Positions 53,220 through 62,669 of a DNA stretch of 64,000 bases are shown here, piece after piece. Below the pieces are notes generated by a model. The model did not search any database, had not been told where the DNA came from, and was given only the letters and a program-made list of their open reading frames with translations. The DNA comes from Campylobacter showae (lineage in GTDB: Bacteria > Campylobacterota > Campylobacteria > Campylobacterales > Campylobacteraceae). The stretch's first letter is position 1. Each line of letters starts with the position of its first letter. The stretch is taken from contig NZ_LR535679.1 of the NCBI RefSeq assembly GCF_900699785.1, forward strand, positions 2,046,001 through 2,110,000, read 5' to 3'. The position numbers and the translations under genes were made by a program.

Positions 53220-53768
53220 ATGAAAAAAATCGTTTTAGCTAGCGCGGCTCTAGGCTGCTTACTTGCTACTAGCGCTCTTGCGCATGAGGAAAAAGTCTTT
53301 GATCCAAAGGCAGGCAAGCACCTAGTCGTCACTATGGAGCAACTAAGCGAAAAGGGCAACACTGTCGTTGGCGAGGTAGTAGCGGTCGAGACTAACTACG
53401 GCGTGGCCCTATTCCCGAATCTTAAAGGCCTTGAGGGCGGCGCGCACGGATTTCACGTGCATCAAAACGCTGACTGCGGCGCAAATGAAAAAGGTCTAGG
53501 CATGAAAGCGGGCGGCCACTGGGATCCAAGCGACACCAAAAAACACTCGTTTGCATGGGACGACAACGGCCACAAAGGCGATTTGCCTGCGCTTTTCGTC
53601 GATGCCGAGGGTAACGCGGTTTATCCGGTGCTAGCTCCGAAAATCAAAACAATCGACGAGCTAAAAGGCCACTCGCTAATGATCCACGTCGGCGGCGATA
53701 ACCACAGCGACCATCCAAAGCCTCTTGGCGGCGGCGGCGCTAGAATGGTTTGTGGCGTTATAAAATAA
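53220..53768 (+). CDS. sodC: Cu/Zn superoxide dismutase SodC
   Basis: The 182-residue protein has a signal peptide (to about residue 21, ALA), then the copper and zinc ligands: [38 protein letters not shown] and [14 protein letters not shown], with the disulfide Cys near the end (MVCGVIK). It is a periplasmic enzyme that removes superoxide. It is monocistronic, with AAGGAG before the ATG and a strong terminator behind. Confidence 0.95.
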   Translation: MKKIVLASAALGCLLATSALAHEEKVFDPKAGKHLVVTMEQLSEKGNTVVGEVVAVETNYGVALFPNLKGLEGGAHGFHVHQNADCGANEKGLGMKAGGHWDPSDTKKHSFAWDDNGHKGDLPALFVDAEGNAVYPVLAPKIKTIDELKGHSLMIHVGGDNHSDHPKPLGGGGARMVCGVIK

Positions 53769-53775
53769 TCCCGCA

Positions 53776-53820
53776 TTCGCCGATTTGCCGCACTCGGCGG
53801 TCGGCGAACTTCTTTTTCTT
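53776..53820 (+). terminator. Nested-palindrome terminator of sodC
   Basis: TTCGCCGA (53776-53783) pairs with TCGGCGAA (53801-53808); inside, GCCG (53787-53790) pairs with CGGC (53795-53798). CTTCTTTTTCTT follows. It begins eight bases past the sodC stop. Confidence 0.85.
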
Positions 53821-54205
53821 ACTCGGTCAAATTTAACGCGGCTTTAAATCTAGCGTGTCGTGTATTTTAAAACCCTTATCTCGAAAAAGCAAAATCTCAA
53901 TCAATTTTCTAAAATATCCAAATTTTGTCTGCGCGGTTTCGCAAACTAAATTTTAAAAACTATATCAAATTTGCCGCCGTTAAATAGAACTCAAATTTGC
54001 AAAATTTATCTAAAACTTCAAAAAATCTCCGAGCTCGCCCACAAAATTTACAAAATGCTCCGCAACCTAAACCGTTAAATTTAACCTTGCTCGGCAAAAT
54101 TTACTCGCCGCTTTATTAAATTTTAACCGCAGTAAAACAAAAAGCCGAATTTTATAAATTTTTTAAATTTTTCGTAGTATGATTTTGCTTTTTAAAGGGG
54201 CGAAA
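53821..54205. other. AAATTT-rich spacer, no gene seen
   Basis: This 385-base stretch between the sodC terminator and the TSUP permease has no supported frame. It is dominated by AAATTT-type words and A/T runs. Confidence 0.5.
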
Positions 54206-54973
54206 ATGGACTTTGACTTCGGCATTACGGCGTATTTGATATTTTTCGCGGCGGCCTTTGCGGCGGGTTTTGTAGACGCGATCGCGGGCGGCGGCGGACT
54301 GATCGCACTACCCACGATCATGGCGATGGGCGTGCCGCCTCACGTGGCGCTAGCTACGAACAAGCTTCAAGGTACTTTCGGTAGCTTCACCGCGGCGCTA
54401 AATTTCGCCCGAAAAGGGATGATAAATTTCCGCGAAGTTTTTATTGGCATAGTTTTTACCTTTATCGGCGCGTGCGTCGGTACGGTGCTTATACTGTTTT
54501 TGAGCGCCGAGTTTTTGCGCGTTATTATCCCGTTTTGTTTGATAGCGATTTTCATCTATACGCTTTTGATGCCAAAGGTCGGCGACGAGGATAGGGCCGC
54601 ACGCATGAACGCGCGAGCCTTTTACGTGATATTTGGCCTAATTTTAGGCTTTTACGACGGATTTTTCGGGCCGGGAGCGGGCAGTTTTTGGACGTTTGCG
54701 ATGGTTGCACTTATCGGGCTAAACATGAAAAAAGCCGTCGCGCATACGAAAATCCTAAATTTTACCAGCAATATCGTCTCTCTTGCCGTTTTTATTGCAG
54801 GCGGACAGATACTTTGGGCGGTCGGGCTTTTGATGGGCGCGGGACAGGTTTTGGGCGCGTATTTCGGTTCAAATATGGTTATGAAAAAAGATGTTAAATT
54901 TGTTAGAGTCGTGTTTTTAGCCGTCGTGGGCGCGACGATACTAAAGCTCGTTTATGATAGATTTTTCGCGTGA
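54206..54973 (+). CDS. TSUP-family permease (TauE/SafE)
   Basis: The 255-residue membrane protein shows FAAGFVDAIAGGGGLIALPTIM and ATNKLQGTFGSFTAALNFARKG in its first half and GFYDGFFGPGAGSFWTF in the second; these duplicated Gly-rich blocks define the TSUP/TauE family. Members move sulfite, sulfoacetate or other organosulfur anions. ATG 54206 is chosen over an upstream in-frame ATG 54179, because AAGGGGCG precedes it and the extra nine residues add nothing conserved. The substrate is unknown. Confidence 0.85.
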   Translation: MDFDFGITAYLIFFAAAFAAGFVDAIAGGGGLIALPTIMAMGVPPHVALATNKLQGTFGSFTAALNFARKGMINFREVFIGIVFTFIGACVGTVLILFLSAEFLRVIIPFCLIAIFIYTLLMPKVGDEDRAARMNARAFYVIFGLILGFYDGFFGPGAGSFWTFAMVALIGLNMKKAVAHTKILNFTSNIVSLAVFIAGGQILWAVGLLMGAGQVLGAYFGSNMVMKKDVKFVRVVFLAVVGATILKLVYDRFFA

Positions 54974-55120
54974 GCGGGAGCTTTAAAAAACGGCGACGAA
55001 ATTTGAGCCAAATTTTACAAAAAAGCTAAAATTCGGGCGAAATTTGAGGTAAGCTTAAAAAACTTTTAACGTTTATTTGGATAAAATTGCCGTTAAATTT
55101 CATAAATCTAAGGTTAATCC

Positions 55121-55828
55121 ATGCAAGAAAATTTGTTTTTGTTTACAGGTTGGATCGCTTCTTTGTTTACCGACAACGAGCACGTTATCCACGCGGTAAA
55201 TTACGCGGGGCATCTCGTTTTAGTCGCGATTATCGTGCTTATCGTGGCAAAATTTGCAACTAAAAATTTGCAACTCGTGCCTCGCGGAACGCAAAATATC
55301 CTCGAAGCGTATCTAGAGGGCGTCGTGTCAATGGGCAAGGACGTGCTAGGCAGCGAAGCGCTATCTAGAAAGTATCTGCCGCTAGTCGCCACCATCGGTT
55401 TGATCGTATTCGTAAGTAACATAATAGGCATAATACCTGGATTTGAAGCTCCGACTTCGAGCTTAAATTTGACTCTTACTTTAGCGCTCGTAGTTTTCGT
55501 GTTTTATCACTATGAAGGTATCCGAGTAAACGGCGTCGTCAAGTATTTTGCGCACTTTATGGGGCCTAATAAATGGCTAGCTCCGATAATGTTTATCGTT
55601 GAGATCGTTTCGCATCTGTCTCGCGTCGTATCGCTTTCTTTCCGACTTTTCGGTAACATCAAGGGCGATGATTTGTTCCTTTTGGTCGTGCTTGCTCTTG
55701 CGTCTTACGCTGCGCTCCCGGCGTTTGTTTTACTTACGTTTATGGCGTGCTTGCAAACATTTATCTTTATGATTCTTACTTACGTGTATCTTGCCGGCGC
55801 GATCTTGATCAGCCACGAAGAGCACTGA
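55121..55828 (+). CDS. atpB: F0F1 ATP synthase subunit a
   Basis: The 235-residue integral membrane protein has the essential Arg in the fourth helix ([18 protein letters not shown]) and the late helix with [17 protein letters not shown]. Subunit a forms the proton half-channels against the c-ring. As in other Campylobacterota, atpB stands apart from the rest of the atp operon. Confidence 0.96.
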   Translation: MQENLFLFTGWIASLFTDNEHVIHAVNYAGHLVLVAIIVLIVAKFATKNLQLVPRGTQNILEAYLEGVVSMGKDVLGSEALSRKYLPLVATIGLIVFVSNIIGIIPGFEAPTSSLNLTLTLALVVFVFYHYEGIRVNGVVKYFAHFMGPNKWLAPIMFIVEIVSHLSRVVSLSFRLFGNIKGDDLFLLVVLALASYAALPAFVLLTFMACLQTFIFMILTYVYLAGAILISHEEH

Positions 55829-55954
55829 AATTTAAATTTACGCGTCCGCTAGCTAAAATACGCTAAAAATCGGCGGGCGCAACCCCTTCTTTTTATCTAA
55901 CTTAAATAAAAATCCTGCTAAAATAAGCCCTAAATTTTAAATAAAAGGCAAATT

Positions 55955-57376
55955 ATGTTTGAAGTCGTTATCGGGCTTGAGGTTCACACTCAGCTTAATA
56001 CAAAAACTAAAATTTTCTGCTCTTGCTCCACAAGCTTCGGCGATGAGGCAAATACGCACGTTTGTCCGACCTGCCTGGCGTTACCTGGATCTTTGCCGGT
56101 ACTAAACAAAGAAGCCGTGAGAAAGGCGATAAGCTTCGGCGCGGCGGTAAATGCGACTATAAATAAACGCTCGGTTTTTAACCGTAAAAACTACTTTTAT
56201 CCCGACCTTCCAAAAGCCTATCAAATTTCGCAGTTTGAGATACCGATAGTAGAAAAAGGCGAGCTTTTTATAGACGTAAACGGCGAGAAAAAGCGCATCG
56301 GCATCACTCGCGCGCACCTTGAAGAGGACGCGGGTAAAAACATCCACGAGAGCGGACAGAGCCTAGTCGATCTAAACCGCGCTGGCACGCCGTTGCTTGA
56401 GATCGTGAGCGAGCCTGATCTGCGCAGCTCCGGCGAGGCGGTTGCGTACTTAAAAAAACTGCACTCGATTTTGCGATTTTTAAACATCAGCGATGCTAAT
56501 ATGCAAGAGGGAAGCTTTCGTTGCGACGCCAACGTCAGTATCCGCCCAAAAGGCGACAGCAAGCTCTACACGCGCGTCGAGATTAAAAATTTAAACTCGT
56601 TTAGGTTTATCCAAAAAGCGATCGACTACGAGGTCGAGCGTCAAAGCGCGGCGTGGGAAGACGGCAAATACGATGAAGAAGTTTATCAAGAAACGCGCCT
56701 TTTTGATACCGTAAATTTGGTCACGCGCTCGATGCGAGGCAAAGAAGATAGCGCCGAGTATAGATATTTCCCCGATCCAGATCTATTGCCCGTCGAGATC
56801 CCCGAGGAGATGTATAACGAAGCGATCAAGATCCCCGAGCTTGCTGAGCAAAAGGTCGCTAGATACGAGCGCGAGCTTGGCGTCAAGGAAGACGACGCGC
56901 TTATTTTAACGAGCAGCGTGGAGACGGCGAAGTATTTCGAAGAGCTCGTGGAGGCTAAAATATCGCCGAAACTTGCCGTAACGTGGCTCATCGTCGAGCT
57001 TTTGGGTCGCCTAAAAAACGGCGCTACGATCGAGACGTCGCCCGTAAATTCGGCTAAGATGATAGATCTCTTACGCCGCATCGAAGACGGCACGATAAGC
57101 GCCAAGGCGGCAAAAGAGGTGCTTGACTATCTTATGGAAAACGAGGGTAGCGTAGACGCCGTCATCGAAAAATTGGGATTAAAGCAGGTCAGCGACGACT
57201 CGGCCATCATAGCGATAATAGATCAAATTTTAAGCGCGAACGCCGACAAGGTCGCCGAGTATAAAAGCGGCAAGGATAAGCTTTTTGGATTTTTCGTCGG
57301 ACAAACGATGAAAGAGGGCAAGGGCGCGTTTAATCCTGCAAAAGTGAATGAGCTTTTAAAAGAAAAACTAGGATAA
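55955..57376 (+). CDS. gatB: Asp-tRNA(Asn)/Glu-tRNA(Gln) amidotransferase subunit B
   Basis: The 473-residue protein begins [21 protein letters not shown], with [15 protein letters not shown] (zinc-binding Cys), [31 protein letters not shown] and the C-terminal tRNA-binding tail domain (about 325-473). GatB binds mischarged tRNA and passes ammonia to make Gln-tRNA and Asn-tRNA. A weak hairpin (GCCGCC with GGCGGC) follows the stop. Confidence 0.97.
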   Translation: MFEVVIGLEVHTQLNTKTKIFCSCSTSFGDEANTHVCPTCLALPGSLPVLNKEAVRKAISFGAAVNATINKRSVFNRKNYFYPDLPKAYQISQFEIPIVEKGELFIDVNGEKKRIGITRAHLEEDAGKNIHESGQSLVDLNRAGTPLLEIVSEPDLRSSGEAVAYLKKLHSILRFLNISDANMQEGSFRCDANVSIRPKGDSKLYTRVEIKNLNSFRFIQKAIDYEVERQSAAWEDGKYDEEVYQETRLFDTVNLVTRSMRGKEDSAEYRYFPDPDLLPVEIPEEMYNEAIKIPELAEQKVARYERELGVKEDDALILTSSVETAKYFEELVEAKISPKLAVTWLIVELLGRLKNGATIETSPVNSAKMIDLLRRIEDGTISAKAAKEVLDYLMENEGSVDAVIEKLGLKQVSDDSAIIAIIDQILSANADKVAEYKSGKDKLFGFFVGQTMKEGKGAFNPAKVNELLKEKLG

Positions 57377-57594
57377 ATTTGACTTGTGCCGCCATTTAGC
57401 ATTATTTGGCGGCGCGGGTTTCGGGCTAAATTTGACCCGAAAAGTAAATTTACGGCGCCAAATTTCTTATTTTATAGAGACGGACGGTGCGGTCAAATTT
57501 AAGTTGTTTAATTTTCGCAAAAGCAAGATTTGAGGTTGCGAGCGGATCGATCAAATTTAGCTAAAATAAACGTAAATCACAAAAAAGAGAAAAA

Positions 57595-58485
57595 ATGAAA
57601 ATAGCCATCATCGGAGCAGGGAAGTGGGGCAGTGCGCTTTTTCATGCGCTTTCGCAAAAAAACGACTGCGTCATCAGCTCGCGTAGGCAGCTTGAAGGCG
57701 CGCATTTCGTGAATCTAGAGGAGGCGCTAAAGCGTGATCTGCTGGTCGCTGCCATACCTTCGCAGTCCGTTAGCGGCTGGCTAAAAGAGCATTTTAAAAA
57801 CTTCGGACAGAAAATTTTGGTCGCCTCAAAAGGTATTGAGACTTCGAGTTTACGATTTTTAGACGAGATTTATGAACAACACGTTAGTGCGGTAAATTTG
57901 GCCTTTTTATCGGGTCCGAGCTTTGCCAAAGAGATACAAAACGACCTTCCGTGCGCGCTCGTTATAAACTCTAAAAACGAAGCCTTGGCGCGTGAGATTT
58001 CGGAGCTTTTCCCGCAAAATATCAAAGCCTACGCTAGCAGCGACGTTATCGGGGCGGAGATCGCGGGCGCCTATAAAAACGTCATCGCTATCGCGGGCGG
58101 TATCTGCGACGGACTCGGGCTTGGCAACAGCGCTCGTGCCAGCCTCATCTCGCGCGGGCTTGTCGAGATGGCGAGATTTGGCGAGTATTTTGGCGCACAG
58201 CATCAGACGTTTTTGGGGCTTAGCGGAGCGGGCGATCTCTTTCTCACGGCTTCTTCTGTACTATCGCGCAACTACCGCGTTGGCTTGGGACTTGCCAAAA
58301 ACGAGAGCCTTAACAAAATCCTAAACGATCTAGGCGAGGTCGCAGAGGGCGTGGACACCTCCTACGCGATAGAAAAGATTGCCGCCGGCAAGGGCATCTA
58401 TACGCCGATAGTAAACGAGGTCGCGGCGATGTTACGCGGTAAAGACGTGCAAGAAAGCCTGAGAGATCTACTAAGTAAAAAATAA
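57595..58485 (+). CDS. gpsA: Glycerol-3-phosphate dehydrogenase [NAD(P)+]
   Basis: The 296-residue enzyme shows the Rossmann start IAIIGAGKWGSALF, then VASKGIE, FLSGPSFAKEI, the catalytic Lys in GAYKNVIAIAGGICDGLGLGN and GLSGAGDLFLTASS. It makes sn-glycerol 3-phosphate for phospholipids. gatB-gpsA adjacency is the same as in C. jejuni. Confidence 0.96.
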   Translation: MKIAIIGAGKWGSALFHALSQKNDCVISSRRQLEGAHFVNLEEALKRDLLVAAIPSQSVSGWLKEHFKNFGQKILVASKGIETSSLRFLDEIYEQHVSAVNLAFLSGPSFAKEIQNDLPCALVINSKNEALAREISELFPQNIKAYASSDVIGAEIAGAYKNVIAIAGGICDGLGLGNSARASLISRGLVEMARFGEYFGAQHQTFLGLSGAGDLFLTASSVLSRNYRVGLGLAKNESLNKILNDLGEVAEGVDTSYAIEKIAAGKGIYTPIVNEVAAMLRGKDVQESLRDLLSKK

Positions 58486-58932
58486 AATTTGGCTAAAACG
58501 CAGCACTTTATGGCGGAGGTAAATTTGGTTTGTAGGACCGCTATTTGCCTGTTTTGGGCTTAAATTTAAATTTTAAAAACTCCAATCCTGAACGAATTTT
58601 ATTCGCAAATTTTAAAAAAGTTAAATTTGATGCGACTGTTTGCATGCTTTATTTATGTTGTTTTTAGCTAGTAAAGCAAAACAACAAATCCATACCGCCC
58701 AAACATAAGTATCAATCGAGTAATAACATCGCCAAAGCCTCCAAGATCAAATTTGCGTTATTTTTTATTGGTGTTTGCTTGTCTTTAAATTTTATCCCGC
58801 TTGCAACCTTGCAACAAATTTATAGATTTCAAATTTTGTCGCTTTGCCGCACCTGCCTGTCCAAACAGCGCCAAGAGTCCTTAAATTTATCCAAAATAGT
58901 GTAAAATCCGCAAAAACAAAAAAAGGAAAGAA
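58486..58932. other. Spacer before nagZ-like gene, with a 9-bp inverted repeat
   Basis: No gene is supported in this 447-base stretch. TGTTGTTTT (58656-58664) and AAAACAACA (58678-58686) form a perfect 9-bp hairpin with no T run. A -10-like TAAAAT with upstream TG (58902-58907) precedes the next gene. Confidence 0.5.
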
Positions 58933-60018
58933 ATGAAAAAAATTATCGCCGCACTTTTTTCGGCTCTGTTTTTGGCTGGTTTGCCGACTATGCTAAACGC
59001 TGCCGATACACAAGCGCAAGAAAAACCGACGCTTCGCAAAATGATAGCCCAAATGATAATGGTCAGCTTCAACGGCTCTGATCCAAAAACCGCCAAAGAA
59101 GCCGTCTCGGAGGCCAAATATCAGCGTTTTGGCGGCGTGATGCTGCTCGGTAAAAATATCTCGGACAAAAAGAACCTCAAGGCGCTAACAAGCGCATTTA
59201 AAGAGGCGCAAAAAGGCATTTTTATCGCTATCGACGAGGAGGGCGGGCAGATCACGAGATTTAAGGATAAGAGCGGATTTGAAACCTTTATCTCGGCGCA
59301 AAAAGTGGCAAAAACGCTCGATCTAGCCGCTGCGGGCGAGCTTTACGCTAAGATGGCGCAGCAGCTAAAAGACGTCGGCGTAAACGTAAATTTCGCTCCC
59401 GTGGCCGACGTGCTAAATCCAAAATCCACCATCATCGGCTCGCGCGGCAGGGCGTTTAGCGCCGATATAGACGAGGTTTCGCTGTACGCAAGCGAGTTTA
59501 TGAAGGCCTCGCAAGCTCGCGGCGTGATAGCGGCGATGAAGCACTTCCCGGGACACGGTAACGTCGAGGCTGACAGCCACACCGCCAAGGTCGTGATCGA
59601 AAAATTCGACTACACCGAGCTTAAGCCGTATTTTGACGCGGTTCGCAAAAACGAAGCCAAGATGATAATGGTCGGCCACATCTACCTCATGCAGCGCGAC
59701 TCCGAGCTGCCGGCCTCGCTTTCGCCGGCGATCATCGATGGCTTGCTGCGCGGCGAGCTCAAATTTGACGGCGTAGTCATCAGCGACGACATGCTTATGG
59801 GCGGACTAAAGGACTTTACGTTGCAAGAAAAGGTGATAAACTTTATCAACGCAGGCGGCGACGTGATGCTCTTTAGCGACTACAAGATAGACGGGCGCAG
59901 GACCGCGGAGCTCGTCACGCAGCTAGTCGTGGACGCGGTGGGCGCCAAGCAGATACCAAAAGAGCGTATCGAGGAATCCTACGAGCGGATAATGAAGCTA
60001 AAGAGTAGCATAAAATAG
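58933..60018 (+). CDS. NagZ-type beta-N-acetylhexosaminidase (GH3)
   Basis: The 361-residue protein has a signal-like N-terminus (MKKIIAALFSALFLAGLPTMLNAAD) and a GH3 TIM barrel with the NagZ signature KHFPGHGNVEADSH (catalytic His-Asp pair) and the nucleophile Asp in GVVISDDMLMGGL. NagZ removes N-acetylglucosamine from peptidoglycan fragments. Enteric NagZ is cytoplasmic; the leader here suggests a periplasmic or lipid-anchored variant, as in some other bacteria. Confidence 0.88.
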   Translation: MKKIIAALFSALFLAGLPTMLNAADTQAQEKPTLRKMIAQMIMVSFNGSDPKTAKEAVSEAKYQRFGGVMLLGKNISDKKNLKALTSAFKEAQKGIFIAIDEEGGQITRFKDKSGFETFISAQKVAKTLDLAAAGELYAKMAQQLKDVGVNVNFAPVADVLNPKSTIIGSRGRAFSADIDEVSLYASEFMKASQARGVIAAMKHFPGHGNVEADSHTAKVVIEKFDYTELKPYFDAVRKNEAKMIMVGHIYLMQRDSELPASLSPAIIDGLLRGELKFDGVVISDDMLMGGLKDFTLQEKVINFINAGGDVMLFSDYKIDGRRTAELVTQLVVDAVGAKQIPKERIEESYERIMKLKSSIK

Positions 60019-60409
60019 GCTAACCGTAGGGCAAATTTGGGCTTTTGCGCGGAGTTTGTTTAGTGGCTAGTCGGTGTGCGCGGCGGCTGAAGTCAAATTT
60101 GCCTCTTTTTTCTTGTTTTGTAAATTTGGGTTCAAATTTGACGACATTTTAAATTTGAACTCAAATTTATCGCCCAAATTTTACTGGCTAGCTCGCCAAA
60201 CCCGCACCGCTTTGATGCAAATCGCCGCTTAAAAACCGACTGAAATACCCCCGCGGACAAAAATCAAATTTACGCCAAACAAGTCGGCTTGCAAAAATCA
60301 GCATTAAATTTATCATTATTCGGCTCAAATTTAAGCTTTTAAAACTAATCTTGATGTATAATATATATTTAAGGAAGATAATAAAAATTCTAAATTTAAG
60401 GAGCGAAAA
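60019..60409. other. AAATTT-rich spacer before the AbgA-like gene
   Basis: This 391-base gap contains no supported gene. Near its right end a TATAAT (60357-60362) lies 48 bases before the next ATG and is a probable promoter. Confidence 0.5.
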
Positions 60410-61729
60410 ATGGACGAGGTAGCAGCAAAAGTCGAAGCACTAAAAGACGAAATGGTGAAAAATAGGCGGTTTTTTCACTCGCATCCCGAGACCGGTTTTT
60501 TCACGTTTTTTACGACGGCAAAGATCGCTAGTGAGCTAAAAAAGCTCGGCTACAGCCTAAAAATGGGACGCGAGATAATGAAACCCGAAGCTAGAGCAGG
60601 TCTTGGTAGCGAGAAAGACAAAGAAAAATATCTAGAACGCGCAAAAAGCCTGCTAAGCGCCGACGAGCGCGAGTTTTTGCCCGTGATGGAGGATGGGCTA
60701 ACGGGCGTGGTGGCCGAGCTTGATACGGGTAGGCCCGGCAAGACGCTTGCGTTTAGATTCGACATTGACGGCGTGGACGTGACCGAGAGCAAGGATGAGG
60801 CGCACAGACCGTTTAAAGAGGGGTTTAGAGCCGATATAGACGGCATCACGCACGCCTGCGGGCACGACGGGCACATCACGATCGGCCTAGCGATGGCTAA
60901 ACTCATCGCGCAAAATTTGGACGATTTTAAAGGCAAATTTAGATTTATATTTCAAACCGCCGAGGAGGGCACCAGAGGCGCCGTGCCGATGGAGCAAGCA
61001 GGCGTGCTGGAGGGCGTAGACTACCTGCTGGGCGGTCATATCGGCTTTCAGGCAAAGACTAGCGGCGGCATCATCTGCGGTACGAACAAGCTTCTTGCGA
61101 CGTCGAAATTCGACGTAAATTTCACGGGTAGATCGGCTCACGCGGCGGGCGCTCCGCAAGAAGGCGCAAACGCTCTGCTGGCCGCAGCTCAGGCGGCTCT
61201 AGCCATGCACGGTATCACGCGCCATGCTGACGGCGTCACGCGCATAAACGTGGGCGTTTTGCGAGCGGGCGAGGGACGAAACGTCATCGCGCCAAACGGC
61301 TACATCGCCTGCGAAACGCGCGGCGAAACGACCGAGCTAAATGAATTTATGTTTCAAAAATGCATGGACATCGTCGCAGGCGTCGCGCAGATGTACGGCG
61401 TGCAGTACGACGTGAAGCTAACCGGCGGCACGAGCGGGGGCGATAGCAGCGAGGAGATCACCGATATCTACGAGCGCGCCGCGCGCCAGTCGCCTTTTAT
61501 CAAGGACGAGCTCATCGTGCGGGATCTAAATTTCGGCGCTTGCGAGGACTTCGCGCACTTTATGCACGCCGTGCAAAAAGCAGGCGGCAAGAGCGGCTAT
61601 CTGATGATCGGTACCAAGCTCGCCGCAGGGCATCACAACGGCGCGTTTGACTTTGATGAGAGCGCGCTGCTATCGGGCACGGACGTGTTTTTGCGCTCGG
61701 CGTACGCGATAAACGGCAAGGACGCGTGA
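60410..61729 (+). CDS. M20 amidohydrolase, AbgA-like
   Basis: The 439-residue enzyme belongs to the M20D amidohydrolases: FFHSHPETGF at the start, LAFRFDIDGVDV, the metal Cys-His pair in THACGHDGH, FIFQTAEEGTRGA (Glu-Glu), GGHIG (His), the lid (FTGRSAHAAGAPQEGANALLA) and a late AAGHHNGAFDFDE His. The insertion of a long helical segment near residues 65-100 and the length agree with AbgA, subunit A of p-aminobenzoyl-glutamate hydrolase. No AbgB partner or AbgT transporter is nearby, so the substrate is open. Confidence 0.82.
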   Translation: MDEVAAKVEALKDEMVKNRRFFHSHPETGFFTFFTTAKIASELKKLGYSLKMGREIMKPEARAGLGSEKDKEKYLERAKSLLSADEREFLPVMEDGLTGVVAELDTGRPGKTLAFRFDIDGVDVTESKDEAHRPFKEGFRADIDGITHACGHDGHITIGLAMAKLIAQNLDDFKGKFRFIFQTAEEGTRGAVPMEQAGVLEGVDYLLGGHIGFQAKTSGGIICGTNKLLATSKFDVNFTGRSAHAAGAPQEGANALLAAAQAALAMHGITRHADGVTRINVGVLRAGEGRNVIAPNGYIACETRGETTELNEFMFQKCMDIVAGVAQMYGVQYDVKLTGGTSGGDSSEEITDIYERAARQSPFIKDELIVRDLNFGACEDFAHFMHAVQKAGGKSGYLMIGTKLAAGHHNGAFDFDESALLSGTDVFLRSAYAINGKDA

Positions 61730-61980
61730 GGCTAAATTTTGAGTCAAATTTGACGAATTTGCGTCGCTTGCGCTCGGCTTGATCGGTTTTTTATCATCGA
61801 TTGAGCTGACGCGGCGGCGTGGATTTGTCTGTTTCGACTTCTAAATTTTGATAAATTCGGCGGTTAAATTTGCTCGGCAGTCGGTCGTAAATTTGGCGGG
61901 CTGAATAGAGTCGTCGAAATTGTGCAGCGACAAGGCAAATTTGCCGATATCAAAACCGCAAATTTTAAACGGATTTAAAT

Positions 61981-62319
61981 TTATTTGCTCTCTTTTCCCA
62001 GGTAAAAAATCTTAAAAAATAAATCTCGCAACAAGATGGCCGATAAAAACAGTCCAAGTAAAGAGAAAAAAAGTTGAAAAACCGTTATGACGGCAAATAT
62101 TTCAAATTTTGTATCAAACGTTATCTCGATACGAGTTCCGTCGCGTAAAACTATGCCGTCTACGCCTATGCAACCAAAGAAATAATCATATATAATAAAT
62201 GTGCTAAGTATAAGACCAAGCATCGATATCGGCCAGCTTATGTTCGGAGCTTTGCGTTTACCGGATATAACGAATAATGCACTCAAAATTATCGCCAGTA
62301 GCAGCCCAAGTACCCACAT
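61981..62319 (-). CDS. Small integral membrane protein, unknown
   Basis: The 112-residue protein has three or four hydrophobic stretches (LGLLLAIILSALFVIS; ISMLGLILSTFIIYDYFFG; a long one at about 74-100) around a short polar loop with one Cys (FFGCIGVDGIVLRDGTRIEITFD). No family was recognised. It follows the small gene at 62332 by twelve bases, so both are probably one transcript. Confidence 0.55.
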   Translation of the reverse strand: MWVLGLLLAIILSALFVISGKRKAPNISWPISMLGLILSTFIIYDYFFGCIGVDGIVLRDGTRIEITFDTKFEIFAVITVFQLFFSLLGLFLSAILLRDLFFKIFYLGKESK

Positions 62320-62331
62320 ATAATAGCTCGC

Positions 62332-62559
62332 TTAAAATTCTATCTCTTGCTTAAACGGACTTATGTCGCTAAAAATTTGGATATTTGGAAAGATTTGCTT
62401 CATAACTTCTACGAAACTGCGGCAAATTTTGCAACTAGATAATATATCCTCGGGGATGATAAAAATCCCGAAAGAGGCGACGACATAAGCGATAAAAATG
62501 TTTTTAAAAAACTGCTCTTTTGTATTTTTGACGGTTTTGGTCGCGGGTTTATTTTGCAA
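62332..62559 (-). CDS. Small hypothetical protein with CxxC, unknown
   Basis: The 75-residue frame begins with TTG at 62559 behind AGGA at a proper spacing. It has one hydrophobic stretch (FIAYVVASFGIFII) and a CKIC pair in the second half. It reads leftwards with the membrane protein at 61981 close behind. No family was recognised and it may be part of a two-gene unit acquired near pyrC. Confidence 0.45.
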   Translation of the reverse strand: MQNKPATKTVKNTKEQFFKNIFIAYVVASFGIFIIPEDILSSCKICRSFVEVMKQIFPNIQIFSDISPFKQEIEF

Positions 62560-62669
62560 TACTTGTCCTATGGTTTCAAATTTTGTTTTTTAGTCGTTGC
62601 TAAATTTGACCATACGGCAACCTTAACCGCCGCAAAGTCAAATTTCAAATTTACGTCAAATTTATCGGA

